A DNA stretch of 64,000 bases from Aquitalea magnusonii (GCF_002217795.2 NZ_AP018823.1:1922001-1986000), one strand, 5' to 3'; positions 9,996-19,222 are shown, counted from the first letter of the stretch. The notes: generated by a model from the letters alone, not told the origin. Numbers and translations: made by a program.

Positions 9996-12248
9996 ATGCA
10001 GCACTCGCACCCGCACCAGCACGATCAGACCAAGCCAGCACCAAACGGTCCGGCTTATCGCAAGAAAACACACGCGCATGAAACCGACACCGCCTGCTGC
10101 AGCTCGGCCATGCCGGATGCGGCGCAGGCTCCTGCTGCTGCCGAAACCCGCGACGGCTTGCAGCATACGCCTATCCGCATCTTGCAGATGGACTGCCCCA
10201 CAGAGGAAGCGCTGATCCGCAAACAGCTCTCCAGCCTGCCCGGCGTGGAGGCGCTGGAATTCCGCCTGATGCAGCGCCTGCTTACCGTAACGCATCAGCC
10301 CGCCGCCCTGCCCGCCATTCTTGCGGCCATCAGCAGCCTGGGCTTCACCCCGGAAACAGCCGATAAGCAAACGCAGCCAGCCTTGGCCACCAAACCCACT
10401 AGCGCGTGGTGGCCACTGGCACTGGCCGGCGGCGCGGCGCTGGCGGCAGAAGTGGCAGACTGGCTGCAGGCCCCTGCCTGGCTGGCCGCCATGCTGGCAT
10501 TGCTGGCCATCATGGGCAGCGGCATCGGCACTTACAAAAAGGGCTGGGTTGCCCTGCGCCACCTCACTCTGAATATCAATGCCCTGATGAGCATCGCCGT
10601 CACCGGTGCCTTGCTGCTGGGCCAATGGCCGGAGGCCGCCATGGTGATGGTGTTGTTCACCCTGGCCGAGCGCATCGAGGCCCGCTCGCTGGATAGGGCG
10701 CGCAATGCCATCGACAGCCTGCTGCAACTGAGCCCACCCCAGGCCACCGTATTGCAGGCAGATGGCAGTTGGCAGGCCACCGCGCTGGCAGACATCCGCA
10801 TTGGCAGCATTGCCCGGGTGGCACCAGGCGAGCGCATTGCGCTGGATGGTGAAGTCATCCGTGGCCACTCCAGCGTGAACCAGTCCGCCATGACCGGTGA
10901 AAGCATGCCGGTGGAGAAGCAGCCTGGGGACAGCGTGTTTGCCGGAACGCTGAATGAAAGCGGCTCTTTCGAATACCGGGTGGACGCACTGGCGGGTGAC
11001 ACCATGCTGGCCCGCATCACCCATGCCGTGGAACAGGCACAGGATGCCAAGGCACCGACCCAGCGTTTTGTCGACCGTTTTGCCCGCATCTATACGCCGG
11101 TGGTGTTCCTGCTGGCACTGGGTGTGGCAGTGCTGCCACCCCTGCTGGGGGCCGGCAACTGGCAGGACTGGATCTACAAGGCCCTGGTGCTGCTGGTGAT
11201 TGCCTGCCCCTGCGCGCTGGTGATTTCCACCCCGGTTACTGTGGTCAGCGGTCTGGCTGCCGCGGCCCGGCGCGGCATTCTGATCAAGGGAGGCATCTGG
11301 CTGGAGCAAGGTCGGCGTCTGCGCTGGCTGGCGCTGGACAAAACCGGCACCATCACGCACGGCAAACCGGAACAAACCGGCTGGCAGCTTTTGGTGCCGG
11401 GTGATGCCGCCAATGTCCGCAGCCTGGCTGCCAGCCTGGCCAGCCACTCCGATCACCCGGCATCGCGCGCTGTCGCCCGTGCCGCCGCCCAGGACAATAT
11501 CGCCTTGCAGCCAGTCAGTAGTTTTAGCGCCCTGCCCGGACTGGGCGTGCAAGGGGAGATTGCCGGGCGCACCCTGTGGCTGGGCAATTACCGGCTGGCT
11601 CAGCAGCAAGGGCTGGGTTCCGCTGCATTGCAGAGTTTGCTGGAGCAACAGCAAATCCAAGGCAACAGCGTTGTACTGCTGCTGGACGAAGTCAGCGTGC
11701 TGGCGCTGTTTACCGTTGCCGATACCGTGCGCCCGGATAGCCGCGCCGCGATTGCCGCGCTGCAGCAACTGGGGATTCGCACCATCATGCTCAGTGGCGA
11801 CAACCAGCATACCGTCAGCGCCATGGCTGCCAGCGTGGGCATGGATCAGGCCAGGGGCGAATTACTGCCGCAGGACAAGGCCGATGTCCTTGCCAGCCTG
11901 GCCGGCGATGGTCTGGTCGGCATGGTTGGCGATGGTATCAACGATGCGCCGGCGCTGGCGCAGGCGGATATCGGCTTTGCCATGGGAGCCATGGGCTCGG
12001 ATACCGCCATCGAGACGGCAGATGTGGCCTTGATGGAAGACAATCTGGCCCGACTGCCCGATTTTGTTCGTCTGTCGCGCGCCACCCACACCATCCTGGT
12101 GCAGAACATTGCACTGGCACTGGGCATCAAGGCCGTGTTCCTGCTGCTGACCCTGCTGGGCATGGGCAGCATGTGGATGGCGGTATTTGCGGATGTTGGT
12201 GCCAGTCTGCTGGTGGTGGGCAATGGCTTGCGCCTGCTGCGCAAGTGA
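9996..12248 (+). CDS. cadA: Heavy-metal translocating P1B-type ATPase (CadA/ZntA-like)
   Basis: The 750-residue inner-membrane pump exports soft divalent metals (Cd, Zn or Pb) using ATP. The N-terminus is His/Cys-rich (HSHPHQHD and ACCSS), followed by one HMA metal-binding domain whose motif is MDCPTEE, typical of CadA/ZntA rather than copper pumps. The intramembrane metal site is Cys404-Pro-Cys406. The phosphorylation loop is DKTGTIT with Asp448, and the hinge is GDGINDAPAL. The start is supported by AGGAGA eight bases before the ATG. It is divergent from the CadR-type regulator, so metal-induced expression is expected. Choice of metal is inferred from family only. Confidence 0.93.
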   Translation: MQHSHPHQHDQTKPAPNGPAYRKKTHAHETDTACCSSAMPDAAQAPAAAETRDGLQHTPIRILQMDCPTEEALIRKQLSSLPGVEALEFRLMQRLLTVTHQPAALPAILAAISSLGFTPETADKQTQPALATKPTSAWWPLALAGGAALAAEVADWLQAPAWLAAMLALLAIMGSGIGTYKKGWVALRHLTLNINALMSIAVTGALLLGQWPEAAMVMVLFTLAERIEARSLDRARNAIDSLLQLSPPQATVLQADGSWQATALADIRIGSIARVAPGERIALDGEVIRGHSSVNQSAMTGESMPVEKQPGDSVFAGTLNESGSFEYRVDALAGDTMLARITHAVEQAQDAKAPTQRFVDRFARIYTPVVFLLALGVAVLPPLLGAGNWQDWIYKALVLLVIACPCALVISTPVTVVSGLAAAARRGILIKGGIWLEQGRRLRWLALDKTGTITHGKPEQTGWQLLVPGDAANVRSLAASLASHSDHPASRAVARAAAQDNIALQPVSSFSALPGLGVQGEIAGRTLWLGNYRLAQQQGLGSAALQSLLEQQQIQGNSVVLLLDEVSVLALFTVADTVRPDSRAAIAALQQLGIRTIMLSGDNQHTVSAMAASVGMDQARGELLPQDKADVLASLAGDGLVGMVGDGINDAPALAQADIGFAMGAMGSDTAIETADVALMEDNLARLPDFVRLSRATHTILVQNIALALGIKAVFLLLTLLGMGSMWMAVFADVGASLLVVGNGLRLLRK

Positions 12249-12281
12249 AGACAGCCGGGCATGATGTTTGCTTGAAACTGT

Positions 12282-12319
12282 GGCAGAAGCGCCTCCACCA
12301 CCCCGGAGGCGTAGCTGCC
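12282..12319 (+). terminator. Hairpin after the metal ATPase, possible terminator
   Basis: An interrupted stem (GGCAG/CTGCC outside, CGCCTCC/GGAGGCG inside) lies 34 bases after the ATPase stop. It has no T-tract, so intrinsic termination is uncertain; it may be an mRNA-stabilising hairpin. Confidence 0.4.
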
Positions 12320-12362
12320 ACCCTCACCCCGGGTGGCGGAACTTGCTTGCAGGAGCCAGATC

Positions 12363-12971
12363 ATGACACCCAGCACCCCACTTACCCTATTGATTACCCG
12401 CCGCATCAAGCCGACACACCACGCCGAGTTTCACCAATGGATACGCCACGGCGAAGCCCTGGCCAGCCAGGCTTCCGGCTTTCTGGGCTCCGGTCTGCTG
12501 CAACCACCGGCCGGTGACGACAACTGGCAAATCCTGTTTCGCTTTACCGACCAGCACAGCCTTGAGCGCTGGGCGGCCAGTCCTGAGCGCCAGGCCTGGC
12601 TATCCGAAGGTGCCGGATTGATCCAGCACAGCCATGTGCATTGCGCCGAGGGGCTGGATCACTGGTTCGGCCTGCGAACCCCGCCGCGCTGGAAACAGGC
12701 GGTGATGATCTGGCTGGTATTCTTCCCGGTATCACTGTGTTTCAGCCTGCTGCTGGGCGATACGCTGGCCACGCTGCCGGTGGTGCTGCGCGTACTGTGC
12801 AGCACCCTGCTGCTTACTCCGGTGATGGTGTTCCTGTTCATTCCGCTTAGCAGCCGCCTGCTGCACAACTGGCTGCAAAGTGGGCCGCGGCAGCACAGCC
12901 CCTTGCACGCCGAGCCAGCCAGCAGCGCCGCGGGCCACATGCAATGCGGTACAGATCAAGCTTTGACGTAA
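12363..12971 (+). CDS. Antibiotic-biosynthesis-monooxygenase-fold protein with two membrane helices
   Basis: This 202-residue protein has an N-terminal ABM-like ferredoxin-fold domain (about 8-95; LITRRIKPTHHAEFHQWI and FRFTDQHSLERW). Two hydrophobic helices follow (about 112-131 and 143-164), then a soluble tail. This combination is a known architecture for uncharacterised 'antibiotic biosynthesis monooxygenase' proteins of proteobacteria. The ABM fold acts in haem or quinone oxygenation in some members and is non-catalytic in others, so no reaction is assigned. The ATG at 12363 has GGAG at ideal spacing and is preferred over an earlier in-frame start. The gene is independent of the ATPase upstream. 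Confidence 0.75.
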   Translation: MTPSTPLTLLITRRIKPTHHAEFHQWIRHGEALASQASGFLGSGLLQPPAGDDNWQILFRFTDQHSLERWAASPERQAWLSEGAGLIQHSHVHCAEGLDHWFGLRTPPRWKQAVMIWLVFFPVSLCFSLLLGDTLATLPVVLRVLCSTLLLTPVMVFLFIPLSSRLLHNWLQSGPRQHSPLHAEPASSAAGHMQCGTDQALT

Positions 12972-12989
12972 TTTTTACCTCGGGAATGG

Positions 12990-13030
12990 TCGGCATGCGC
13001 GATACCCTCGTTTATGATGAGGGTATCGCG
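12990..13030 (+). promoter_or_regulatory. Candidate promoter wrapped in a 12-base-arm perfect dyad, upstream of the FIST operon
   Basis: CGCGATACCCTC (12998-13009) and its exact complement GAGGGTATCGCG (13019-13030) flank a nine-base centre containing TATGAT (13013-13018). A TCGGCA (12990-12995) lies 17 bases before it. The dyad thus encloses a plausible -10 and sits 35 bases before the FIST start codon. No T-tract follows, so an operator is likelier than a terminator. Confidence 0.5.
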
Positions 13031-13064
13031 CCTTGTTTGCGCCTGATGACTGAGAGTAAAACGG

Positions 13065-14219
13065 ATGTCCACGCCCTGGCACAGTCCGCTGGAAGCCTCA
13101 CAGCTGGAAACCCAGCTACGTTTATGGCAACAGGCCAAGCCCGGCCAGCCCTTGCTGGCCTTGCTGGCGGAATCAGACCGCGACAGGCTGCCACTGCTGC
13201 AAACCTGCTGCCTGCACCTGGGCATCGAACTGGCAGGGGGCATTTTCCCAAGACTGCTGGGCGCACAAGGCTACCTGCCTGGTGGAGCCTGGCTCATACC
13301 CCGGCATCCAGCCAGCCAGGCAGCCCTGCTGCGAATCAACCCGGATAGCACCGCAGCCCAAACCGCGCAGCAAATGGCCACGCAAGTGGAGCAAATGCTG
13401 CAGCACTGGCCGGCCCAACAGGGCAAGCCGACGCTGTTCATGCTCTTCGACGGCATGCTGCCGGACATCGCCTCCACCTTGGACGAGCTGTACCTGCTAC
13501 TGGCCGACCAAGTGTTTTATGGCGGGGTCAATGCCGGTAGTGAAAGCTTCCAGCCCATTGACTGCCTGTTCAACCAGTACCAGACGCTGGGGCACGGCGT
13601 GCTGTGCCTGCTCATGCCCGGCTCGACCAATCCGGTACTGCATCATGGCTACCCAACACCCGCCCAATGCATGACCGCCACCGCCACCGCCTGCAACCGC
13701 ATTTTCCAGATCGACTGGAAACCGGCATTTGCCGCCTATCAGGACATTGTCAAGCAGCAGTTTGGCGCGGAGCTGACGCGGGAAAACTTCTATTCATTCG
13801 GAGTGCATTTCCCCCTGGGCATCATGCTGGCCAACCAGCAGGTACTGATCCGCATTCCGGTAGCCCTGGAAGATGACGGCTCGGTATCCTGCGTGGGCGA
13901 GGTGCCGGAAAACGCCATGCTGATCATGCTGCAGGCACCCGCCAGCCCCGGCACCGGCTGTGTGGAGCAACTGCTGTCCACGCTGCGCCAGCGCCACGGT
14001 AATATCGCCGGCCAGCCACTGCTGGCCTTCTACTGCGCCGGCAGAAGCATGCACTTCGGGGACGATGCGCTGCAGGAAATCCGCCAACTGCACACTAGCA
14101 GCCAGGCCAGCCCCCTGCTTGGCGCACTGACGCTGGGCGAGATCGGCAGTCTGCAGGAATGGGGCTATCCGCTGTTTCACAACGCCAGCATCATCTGCAG
14201 CCTGTGGAAGCAGCCATGA
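13065..14219 (+). CDS. FIST-domain sensory protein
   Basis: The 384-residue protein has FIST_N followed by FIST_C; the C-terminal part LGALTLGEIGSLQEWGYPLFHNASI is the family's conserved end region. FIST domains are thought to bind small ligands, perhaps amino acids, and occur next to signalling enzymes. There is no signal peptide or membrane helix, so it is cytoplasmic. The stop codon overlaps the start of the next gene (ATGA), so translation is coupled to an HD-GYP phosphodiesterase. The likely role is ligand-dependent control of one or both HD-GYP proteins downstream (inference). It belongs to a three-gene operon controlled from the dyad-flanked promoter. Confidence 0.85.
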   Translation: MSTPWHSPLEASQLETQLRLWQQAKPGQPLLALLAESDRDRLPLLQTCCLHLGIELAGGIFPRLLGAQGYLPGGAWLIPRHPASQAALLRINPDSTAAQTAQQMATQVEQMLQHWPAQQGKPTLFMLFDGMLPDIASTLDELYLLLADQVFYGGVNAGSESFQPIDCLFNQYQTLGHGVLCLLMPGSTNPVLHHGYPTPAQCMTATATACNRIFQIDWKPAFAAYQDIVKQQFGAELTRENFYSFGVHFPLGIMLANQQVLIRIPVALEDDGSVSCVGEVPENAMLIMLQAPASPGTGCVEQLLSTLRQRHGNIAGQPLLAFYCAGRSMHFGDDALQEIRQLHTSSQASPLLGALTLGEIGSLQEWGYPLFHNASIICSLWKQP

Positions 14220-15703
14220 ACCGCGATCAGCTGCTTGCCGTCCTGTACGACCTGTCCCTCACCATCGGTCGCGAAGTCACCGTGGATGCCCTGCTGACCA
14301 AGGTGCTGCAGCGCCTGCTGTTTCATACCGGCTGCCCCGCCGGGCTGGCAATCGGCCATGCCCAGGGGCTGGACGCCAGCAGCGGACAACTGCTGAAAGT
14401 GATTGGTGATCATCATCTGCAACAGCAGACCGGCCACACCATCCCGCTACCACCCGGTCTGCTGGGACGCAGCATCCACCCCGGCTGCGATCCCGCCCTG
14501 CTGCAAACACTCACCGGCCAGCCACACTATCAATACGGACTGCGCCTGCCACTGGAACAGCACTACACCATCCTGCTGCTGGCCCCCGTCCCCATGTTGC
14601 AGCACATGCCGCTGGAGCATGTGTTTCCGCCCATCCTGTCCAACCTGGCCCGCGCCATCAAACTATGCCATGACAGCGAACAACTGGCCGAAGCGCTGCA
14701 GCGAGAGCGCAACCAGGCCAAGGCCGAACTGGACAGGGCGCAACGCTTCAGCACCGCCCTGCTCAATGCCATGCCGATTGCCGTGTTTTACAAGGACGCC
14801 GCCGGACGTTATCTGGGCTGCAACCCGGCATTCAGCCGCACCGTCGGCATGCAGGCCGAAGAAATCATTGGCAAGACCCCGGCCGAGGTATGGCCGGCAG
14901 AACTGGCCAGCATGTTCACCCAGAATGATGGCGTGCTGATTGCCAGCCGCCAGCCGCAGTTGTTTGAATATGTGCTGCGCAGCAAGCAAGGGCAGTTGAT
15001 GGACGTGGTGTATGCCAAGGACCTGTTCTACAACGAAGACAACAGTATTGGCGGTGTGATTGGTGCCTTCATCGACATCAGCGCGCGCAAGTCAGCCGAA
15101 GAATCACTGCGCCAATCGCTGATCCAGGCCATCAGTGCACTGTCCGCCGCCATGGTGCATCGCGACCTGAGCACCGCCGGCCATGAAGTACGGGTGAGCG
15201 ACCTGGCGGTTGCCATTGGCCGCCAGTTGGGGCTGGATGAACATCGCCTGGAAGGACTGGGGCTGGCTGCCATGGTGCATGACATCGGCCAGATTCAGAT
15301 TCCGTCGGAAATCCTCACCCGGCCACGCCGGCTTAACCACGAGGAGTTCGAGCTGGTGAAAATGCATGCCGAAGCCAGCTATGAAATTCTCAAGGACATC
15401 CGCTTTCCCTGGCCGATAGCCGAAATTGCCTGGCAGCATCACGAAAACATGGATGGCAGCGGTTATCCGCGCGGCCTGGCCGGTGAAGACATCCTGCTGG
15501 AAGCCCGCATCATCCACGTGGCAGACAGTGTGGAAGCCATGCTGTCGCACCGCCCCTTCCGTCGGCAGTTAGGGCTGGAGCAGACGCTGGCGCAACTAAG
15601 ACATTATCGCGGCACTGTGTATGACAGCCAGGTGGTGGATGCCTGCCTGGCACTCTTTACCGAGCACGGCTACGCCTTGCCGGACAGCAAAAGAAAAAAC
15701 TGA
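14216..15703 (+). CDS. PAS/HD-GYP cyclic di-GMP phosphodiesterase
   Basis: This 495-residue cytoplasmic protein starts at the ATG overlapping the FIST stop codon. Residues 1-150 look GAF-like, a coiled region follows, PAS spans about 175-295 (NAMPIAVFYKDAAGRYLGCN) and HD-GYP about 305-490. The HD pair is His355-Asp356 in VHDIGQIQIP, where the usual Lys after HDIG is Gln. The GYP signature is HHENMDGSGYP. Hydrolysis of c-di-GMP is the expected reaction; the Gln replacement may or may not matter. It is co-transcribed with the FIST gene and a second PAS/HD-GYP gene three bases downstream. Confidence 0.88.
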   Translation: MNRDQLLAVLYDLSLTIGREVTVDALLTKVLQRLLFHTGCPAGLAIGHAQGLDASSGQLLKVIGDHHLQQQTGHTIPLPPGLLGRSIHPGCDPALLQTLTGQPHYQYGLRLPLEQHYTILLLAPVPMLQHMPLEHVFPPILSNLARAIKLCHDSEQLAEALQRERNQAKAELDRAQRFSTALLNAMPIAVFYKDAAGRYLGCNPAFSRTVGMQAEEIIGKTPAEVWPAELASMFTQNDGVLIASRQPQLFEYVLRSKQGQLMDVVYAKDLFYNEDNSIGGVIGAFIDISARKSAEESLRQSLIQAISALSAAMVHRDLSTAGHEVRVSDLAVAIGRQLGLDEHRLEGLGLAAMVHDIGQIQIPSEILTRPRRLNHEEFELVKMHAEASYEILKDIRFPWPIAEIAWQHHENMDGSGYPRGLAGEDILLEARIIHVADSVEAMLSHRPFRRQLGLEQTLAQLRHYRGTVYDSQVVDACLALFTEHGYALPDSKRKN

Positions 15704-15705
15704 GC

Positions 15706-17274
15706 ATGGATGCACCCCTCACGGCACTACCCCACTCCGCCTACACCCTGCAGGCGGCGATTCGGCAATTGCCGGACCGTATCATCATCAAGGACATCAA
15801 CTCCACCTTCATCACCTGCAACCAGCGCTTTGCCGATGACCTGGGCATCAGCATCGAAGCGGTGGCCGGCAAAACCGACTACAACTTCTTTCCGGCTGAA
15901 CTGGCCGCCAGCTACCAGGCGGATGACCGCAAGGTGATGTGCAGCGGCCAGGCAATACGGGTGGAAGAGCCCTATATGCTGGATGGCCAGCCGCGCTGGC
16001 TGGAAACCAGCAAGTCACCGATTTTTGCGCCCGATGGCCAGTGCATAGGCCTGACCGTCATTTTCAAAGACATCACCCAGCAAAAGCAGGACCACGACGA
16101 AATGCAGCGCCGCGCCTGGGCGCTGCAGGCCAATAGCCGTACCAATCAGGCACTGGTGCAGGCCAGTGATGAACAAGCCCTGCTGCAGGCTGTTTGCGAT
16201 GCCATCGTGGCAGACCAGCGCTACCCGCTGGCGCTGATCTGCGGGCTGAGCGACCTCCAGCAAAGCCGGCTGCAGGTACTGTCCGCCGCCGGCCAGGCCA
16301 GGGCGTATGCCAAGCAACTGGAAATCAGCTGGGATGAACATACCGCCCAGGGCCAAGGCCCGATTGCCCGCTGCATTCGCCAGGGCGGCACCATCTCGCT
16401 CAGCCAGTTGGACAAAAGCCCCGACTTCCAACCCTGGCAAGCCGCCGCCCGCCTACACGGGCTGCAAGCCATCGTGGCCATTCCACTGGTGGCCGGGCCA
16501 GACCTGATCGGCGCACTGGCGGTGTATGCCGGCGAAGCCCACTGCTTCGGCCCGGTGGAAGTGCAGGTATTCGAGGAGCTTACCCGCAACGTGCAGTTCG
16601 GCATCCAGTCGCGCCGCACCCGCGTGGCCTACCAGCAATCACTGCAAGAGCAAGCCAGCCAGGCGCAGCTACTGGAAAATGCGCTGGAAAACGCGCTGGC
16701 CGCCATCGCCTCGGTACTGGAGCAGCGCGACCCCTACACCGCCGGCCACCAGAAGCATGTAGCCGAACTGGCCGTGCTGATAGGCCAGGAATTACGTCTG
16801 GATGCACACCGGCTGCGCGGCCTGTACCTGAGCGCAGTGGTGCATGACCTGGGCAAGATCGAGGTGCCGGCAGAAATCCTCAGCAAGCCCAGCCGCCTGC
16901 ACCCGGTGGAATTTGCCCTGGTGAAACGCCACCCCGAAGTGGGTTACAACATCCTGAAGAACATCGACTTCCCCTGGCCCATTGCCGACATCATCCGCCA
17001 GCATCACGAATACCTTGACGGCTCCGGCTACCCGCTGGGCCTGTGCGGCCAGGACATCCTGCTGGAATCGCGCATCCTCACCGTGGCCGACATTGTCGAA
17101 TCCATGTCATCCGACCGCCCCTACCGCGCCGCGCTGGGCATTGGCCAGGCCATTGCCCAGATTCGCCTGATGCGTGGCAGCCAACTGGACCCGGATGTGG
17201 TGGATGCCTGCATCCGGGTTCTGGAGCGCGGTGATTTCACCCCGCACTTGCTGACACTGGAAGCTGAAAACTGA
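15706..17274 (+). CDS. PAS-GAF-HD-GYP cyclic di-GMP phosphodiesterase
   Basis: This 522-residue protein has PAS (about 15-135; LPDRIIIKDINSTFITCN), GAF (about 150-310; QGPIARCIRQGG and AIPLVAGPDLIGALAVYAGE) and HD-GYP (about 330-510). Its HD motif VHDLGKIEVP and HHEYLDGSGYP are canonical. It begins two bases after the stop of the preceding HD-GYP gene and clearly belongs to the same operon. The two HD-GYP domains are closely similar to each other (RFPWPIAEI / DFPWPIADI), suggesting a tandem duplication followed by a change of sensor domain. Predicted activity: c-di-GMP hydrolysis modulated by small molecules bound to PAS or GAF. Confidence 0.9.
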   Translation: MDAPLTALPHSAYTLQAAIRQLPDRIIIKDINSTFITCNQRFADDLGISIEAVAGKTDYNFFPAELAASYQADDRKVMCSGQAIRVEEPYMLDGQPRWLETSKSPIFAPDGQCIGLTVIFKDITQQKQDHDEMQRRAWALQANSRTNQALVQASDEQALLQAVCDAIVADQRYPLALICGLSDLQQSRLQVLSAAGQARAYAKQLEISWDEHTAQGQGPIARCIRQGGTISLSQLDKSPDFQPWQAAARLHGLQAIVAIPLVAGPDLIGALAVYAGEAHCFGPVEVQVFEELTRNVQFGIQSRRTRVAYQQSLQEQASQAQLLENALENALAAIASVLEQRDPYTAGHQKHVAELAVLIGQELRLDAHRLRGLYLSAVVHDLGKIEVPAEILSKPSRLHPVEFALVKRHPEVGYNILKNIDFPWPIADIIRQHHEYLDGSGYPLGLCGQDILLESRILTVADIVESMSSDRPYRAALGIGQAIAQIRLMRGSQLDPDVVDACIRVLERGDFTPHLLTLEAEN

Positions 17275-17295
17275 TGCCTGCAGGGATGAGCAAGG

Positions 17296-18393
17296 TCAGT
17301 GATAGGCCGCCACATCCTGCAAATGCTGGCGTGCATTGCCAGTCCAGTTCTTGCTGCCATACAGGTTCAGGCGCGATATGGCCTTGGTTTGCTTGAGCCT
17401 GGCAAAGTCGAAGTCGCGCAAATCCAGCCAGACCGGGCTGATGGACGAGGCAGACTGAAACGCATAGCGCATGTTTTTCATGTCGGCCGTGGTGGTCCAG
17501 TAGGTACCCACGCCCCGGTTTTCCGCCGGATAGCGTGAATACGGCTCGTAGGCTTTTTCCACCGACAAATCCAGCGGATCTGCCATCAGGCCGATGGGCA
17601 TGGCCACGCTGTGCATGATGGAGGCCAGAAAACCGCGGGCTTCTTCGGCATTATCCGGCCGCGGCAGGGTTTTGAGCAGCCAGTTGGCCCGCACCAGCCG
17701 GGCATCCGCCTGCCAGCCGGTGGGAATGGTTTCGGAGGTGGACGCCGCAAACTTTTTTTCCTGCTTCAGCATGCTGTCGTAGTCAGGCGGATTGGTCAGC
17801 ACGGTAAACTGCCTGCCATGATGGATGACGGTTTCACCCTTGACGATTTCGATGATGGCCGAATCGCCGCTGGCGTCCTCAATGGCAATGTGCTTGGTGT
17901 CCGACGCGTAGTCGATGGGCAGGCGTTTGGGTACCAGTCGCACACTGCGGATGGCAGCAACGGCTTCGGCTACCGTGGCATGGTTATCCAGGATGAAGCT
18001 CAGCCAGTGACTGCTTTCCAGTACCGGCTTTTCCGGCTTGCCCGGCTGCGGCTGTTCGGCACCACCGGTAAAGTACAGGGTATGTGCCACCAGGCCCTTC
18101 TCGTTCATGCCATCCATCGGAAAAACATTGTCAGCATAAACGGCCACACTGCCATAGCGCGCCTTCCAGCGTACGCTATGGGCTGCATTTTCTTCGCTGG
18201 CACCCACGCGGCTGACACCGCGTGGACTGAGTACCAGCGAAGGGCTGACCGGACCAAAGAAATCAAGATTGCGCGAACTGAGCAGATAACCCGGCTGTGT
18301 ATTCCACAGCACGCGGGTGCAGGCTTCGGCTGCCGGCAACAGGGAGACTGCAAGAGATGCGGCAAGTGCGAGAGGTGCAATACCTTTGGACAT
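17296..18393 (-). CDS. Exported choloylglycine-hydrolase/penicillin V acylase-family Ntn-hydrolase
   Basis: The 365-residue protein has a signal peptide ending AAEA, directly followed by Cys25, which becomes the N-terminal catalytic nucleophile of the mature enzyme. Relative to that Cys, Arg at +16 and Asp at +19 (SSRNLDF) match the conserved Arg18 and Asp21 of bile salt hydrolases. TNPP supplies the oxyanion Asn and LVRANW the second Arg. The family cleaves linear amide C-N bonds in bile salts or penicillin V; gram-negative periplasmic members have been reported to cleave acyl-homoserine lactones. An environmental bacterium makes an acyl-amide such as AHL likelier than bile salts (inference). 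It is monocistronic and convergent with the HD-GYP operon. Confidence 0.88.
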   Translation of the reverse strand: MSKGIAPLALAASLAVSLLPAAEACTRVLWNTQPGYLLSSRNLDFFGPVSPSLVLSPRGVSRVGASEENAAHSVRWKARYGSVAVYADNVFPMDGMNEKGLVAHTLYFTGGAEQPQPGKPEKPVLESSHWLSFILDNHATVAEAVAAIRSVRLVPKRLPIDYASDTKHIAIEDASGDSAIIEIVKGETVIHHGRQFTVLTNPPDYDSMLKQEKKFAASTSETIPTGWQADARLVRANWLLKTLPRPDNAEEARGFLASIMHSVAMPIGLMADPLDLSVEKAYEPYSRYPAENRGVGTYWTTTADMKNMRYAFQSASSISPVWLDLRDFDFARLKQTKAISRLNLYGSKNWTGNARQHLQDVAAYH

Positions 18394-18604
18394 GAAAACC
18401 CCCGAGTAAAGTCGGTATCACTCCGGAAAACTGCGCGGCGATACAGGCCATTAGTCTAGGGATGCTGTTTACAGGAGCGGAATGTCATGATGTCCGGTTT
18501 GGCGTCTGGAAATTTCGCTTTACTGGCGAGCCGATTCATCATCAGCCGCCAATGGCGATCAGGCCGGGATGGCGAACGCCACCCATGGCCAGCCTGCAAG
18601 CGAG

Positions 18605-19222
18605 CTAGGCACGCTGCATGAAGAAATCCGCCACCTTGCCGGCACTCACCTTCTGCAACTGGCATAGCTGTTGATGGTCAAGTTGCCTGGCACCATGCTT
18701 GCGTTGCGCCGTCTGCAGCAGGTATTGCAATAGCTGAGCCGCCATGCGGGCATCGGCCAGCGCGCGGTGGGCGCGTCCGGCATCCGGCAGCCCCGCCCAG
18801 CGGGTGAGCGTGCCCAGTTTGTGATCCGGTGCCTGCGGCAGCAAGCGCCGCGCCAGCAGCAAGGTGCAGGCAAAATCCTGTCGCCGCTGCCGCCCCAGCA
18901 AGCCCAGCTCGTGGTCCCAGAACTTGCGGTCAAAGGCTGCGTTATGCGCCACCAGTGGCAGCTCGCCGACGAAATCCGCCACCTCGCGCATGACGGTAGC
19001 CGCTGGCGGCGCGCTGCGCAGCATGGCATTGCTGATGCCGGTAAGCTGTTCGATTTGCGCCGGAATCCGCACGCCGGCATTCATCAGGCTCTGGTAGTGA
19101 TCCACTTCGCGGCCATCCTGCCACAGCACGACGGCGATTTCCGTGGCACGGCTGCCCACGGCGGGCGACAGCCCGCTGGTTTCAAAGTCGAGCACCGCAT
19201 AGCAAGGAGATGTGCTGCTCAA
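18605..19222 (-). CDS. DEDDh 3'-5' exonuclease (DNA polymerase III epsilon-like)
   Basis: The 205-residue protein has the three exonuclease motifs of the RNase T/DnaQ superfamily: DFETSG (Exo I), HNAAFD (Exo II) and HRALADA (Exo III, DEDDh type). It lacks the C-terminal clamp/alpha-binding region of true DnaQ and is probably an accessory exonuclease rather than the replicative proofreading subunit. Its ATG overlaps the stop codon of the small upstream gene by four bases, so the two are translationally coupled. Confidence 0.88.
   Translation of the reverse strand: MSSTSPCYAVLDFETSGLSPAVGSRATEIAVVLWQDGREVDHYQSLMNAGVRIPAQIEQLTGISNAMLRSAPPAATVMREVADFVGELPLVAHNAAFDRKFWDHELGLLGRQRRQDFACTLLLARRLLPQAPDHKLGTLTRWAGLPDAGRAHRALADARMAAQLLQYLLQTAQRKHGARQLDHQQLCQLQKVSAGKVADFFMQRA

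Noticed and set aside
9963..11810. 615-codon minus-strand frame opposite the metal ATPase
   Set aside because: Overlaps the complete ATPase and its MerR-type promoter; composition is that of an antisense frame.
12998..13030. Terminator of the preceding membrane protein gene
   Set aside because: The dyad has no T-tract on the plus strand and encloses a -10-like sequence, so an operator is a better explanation.
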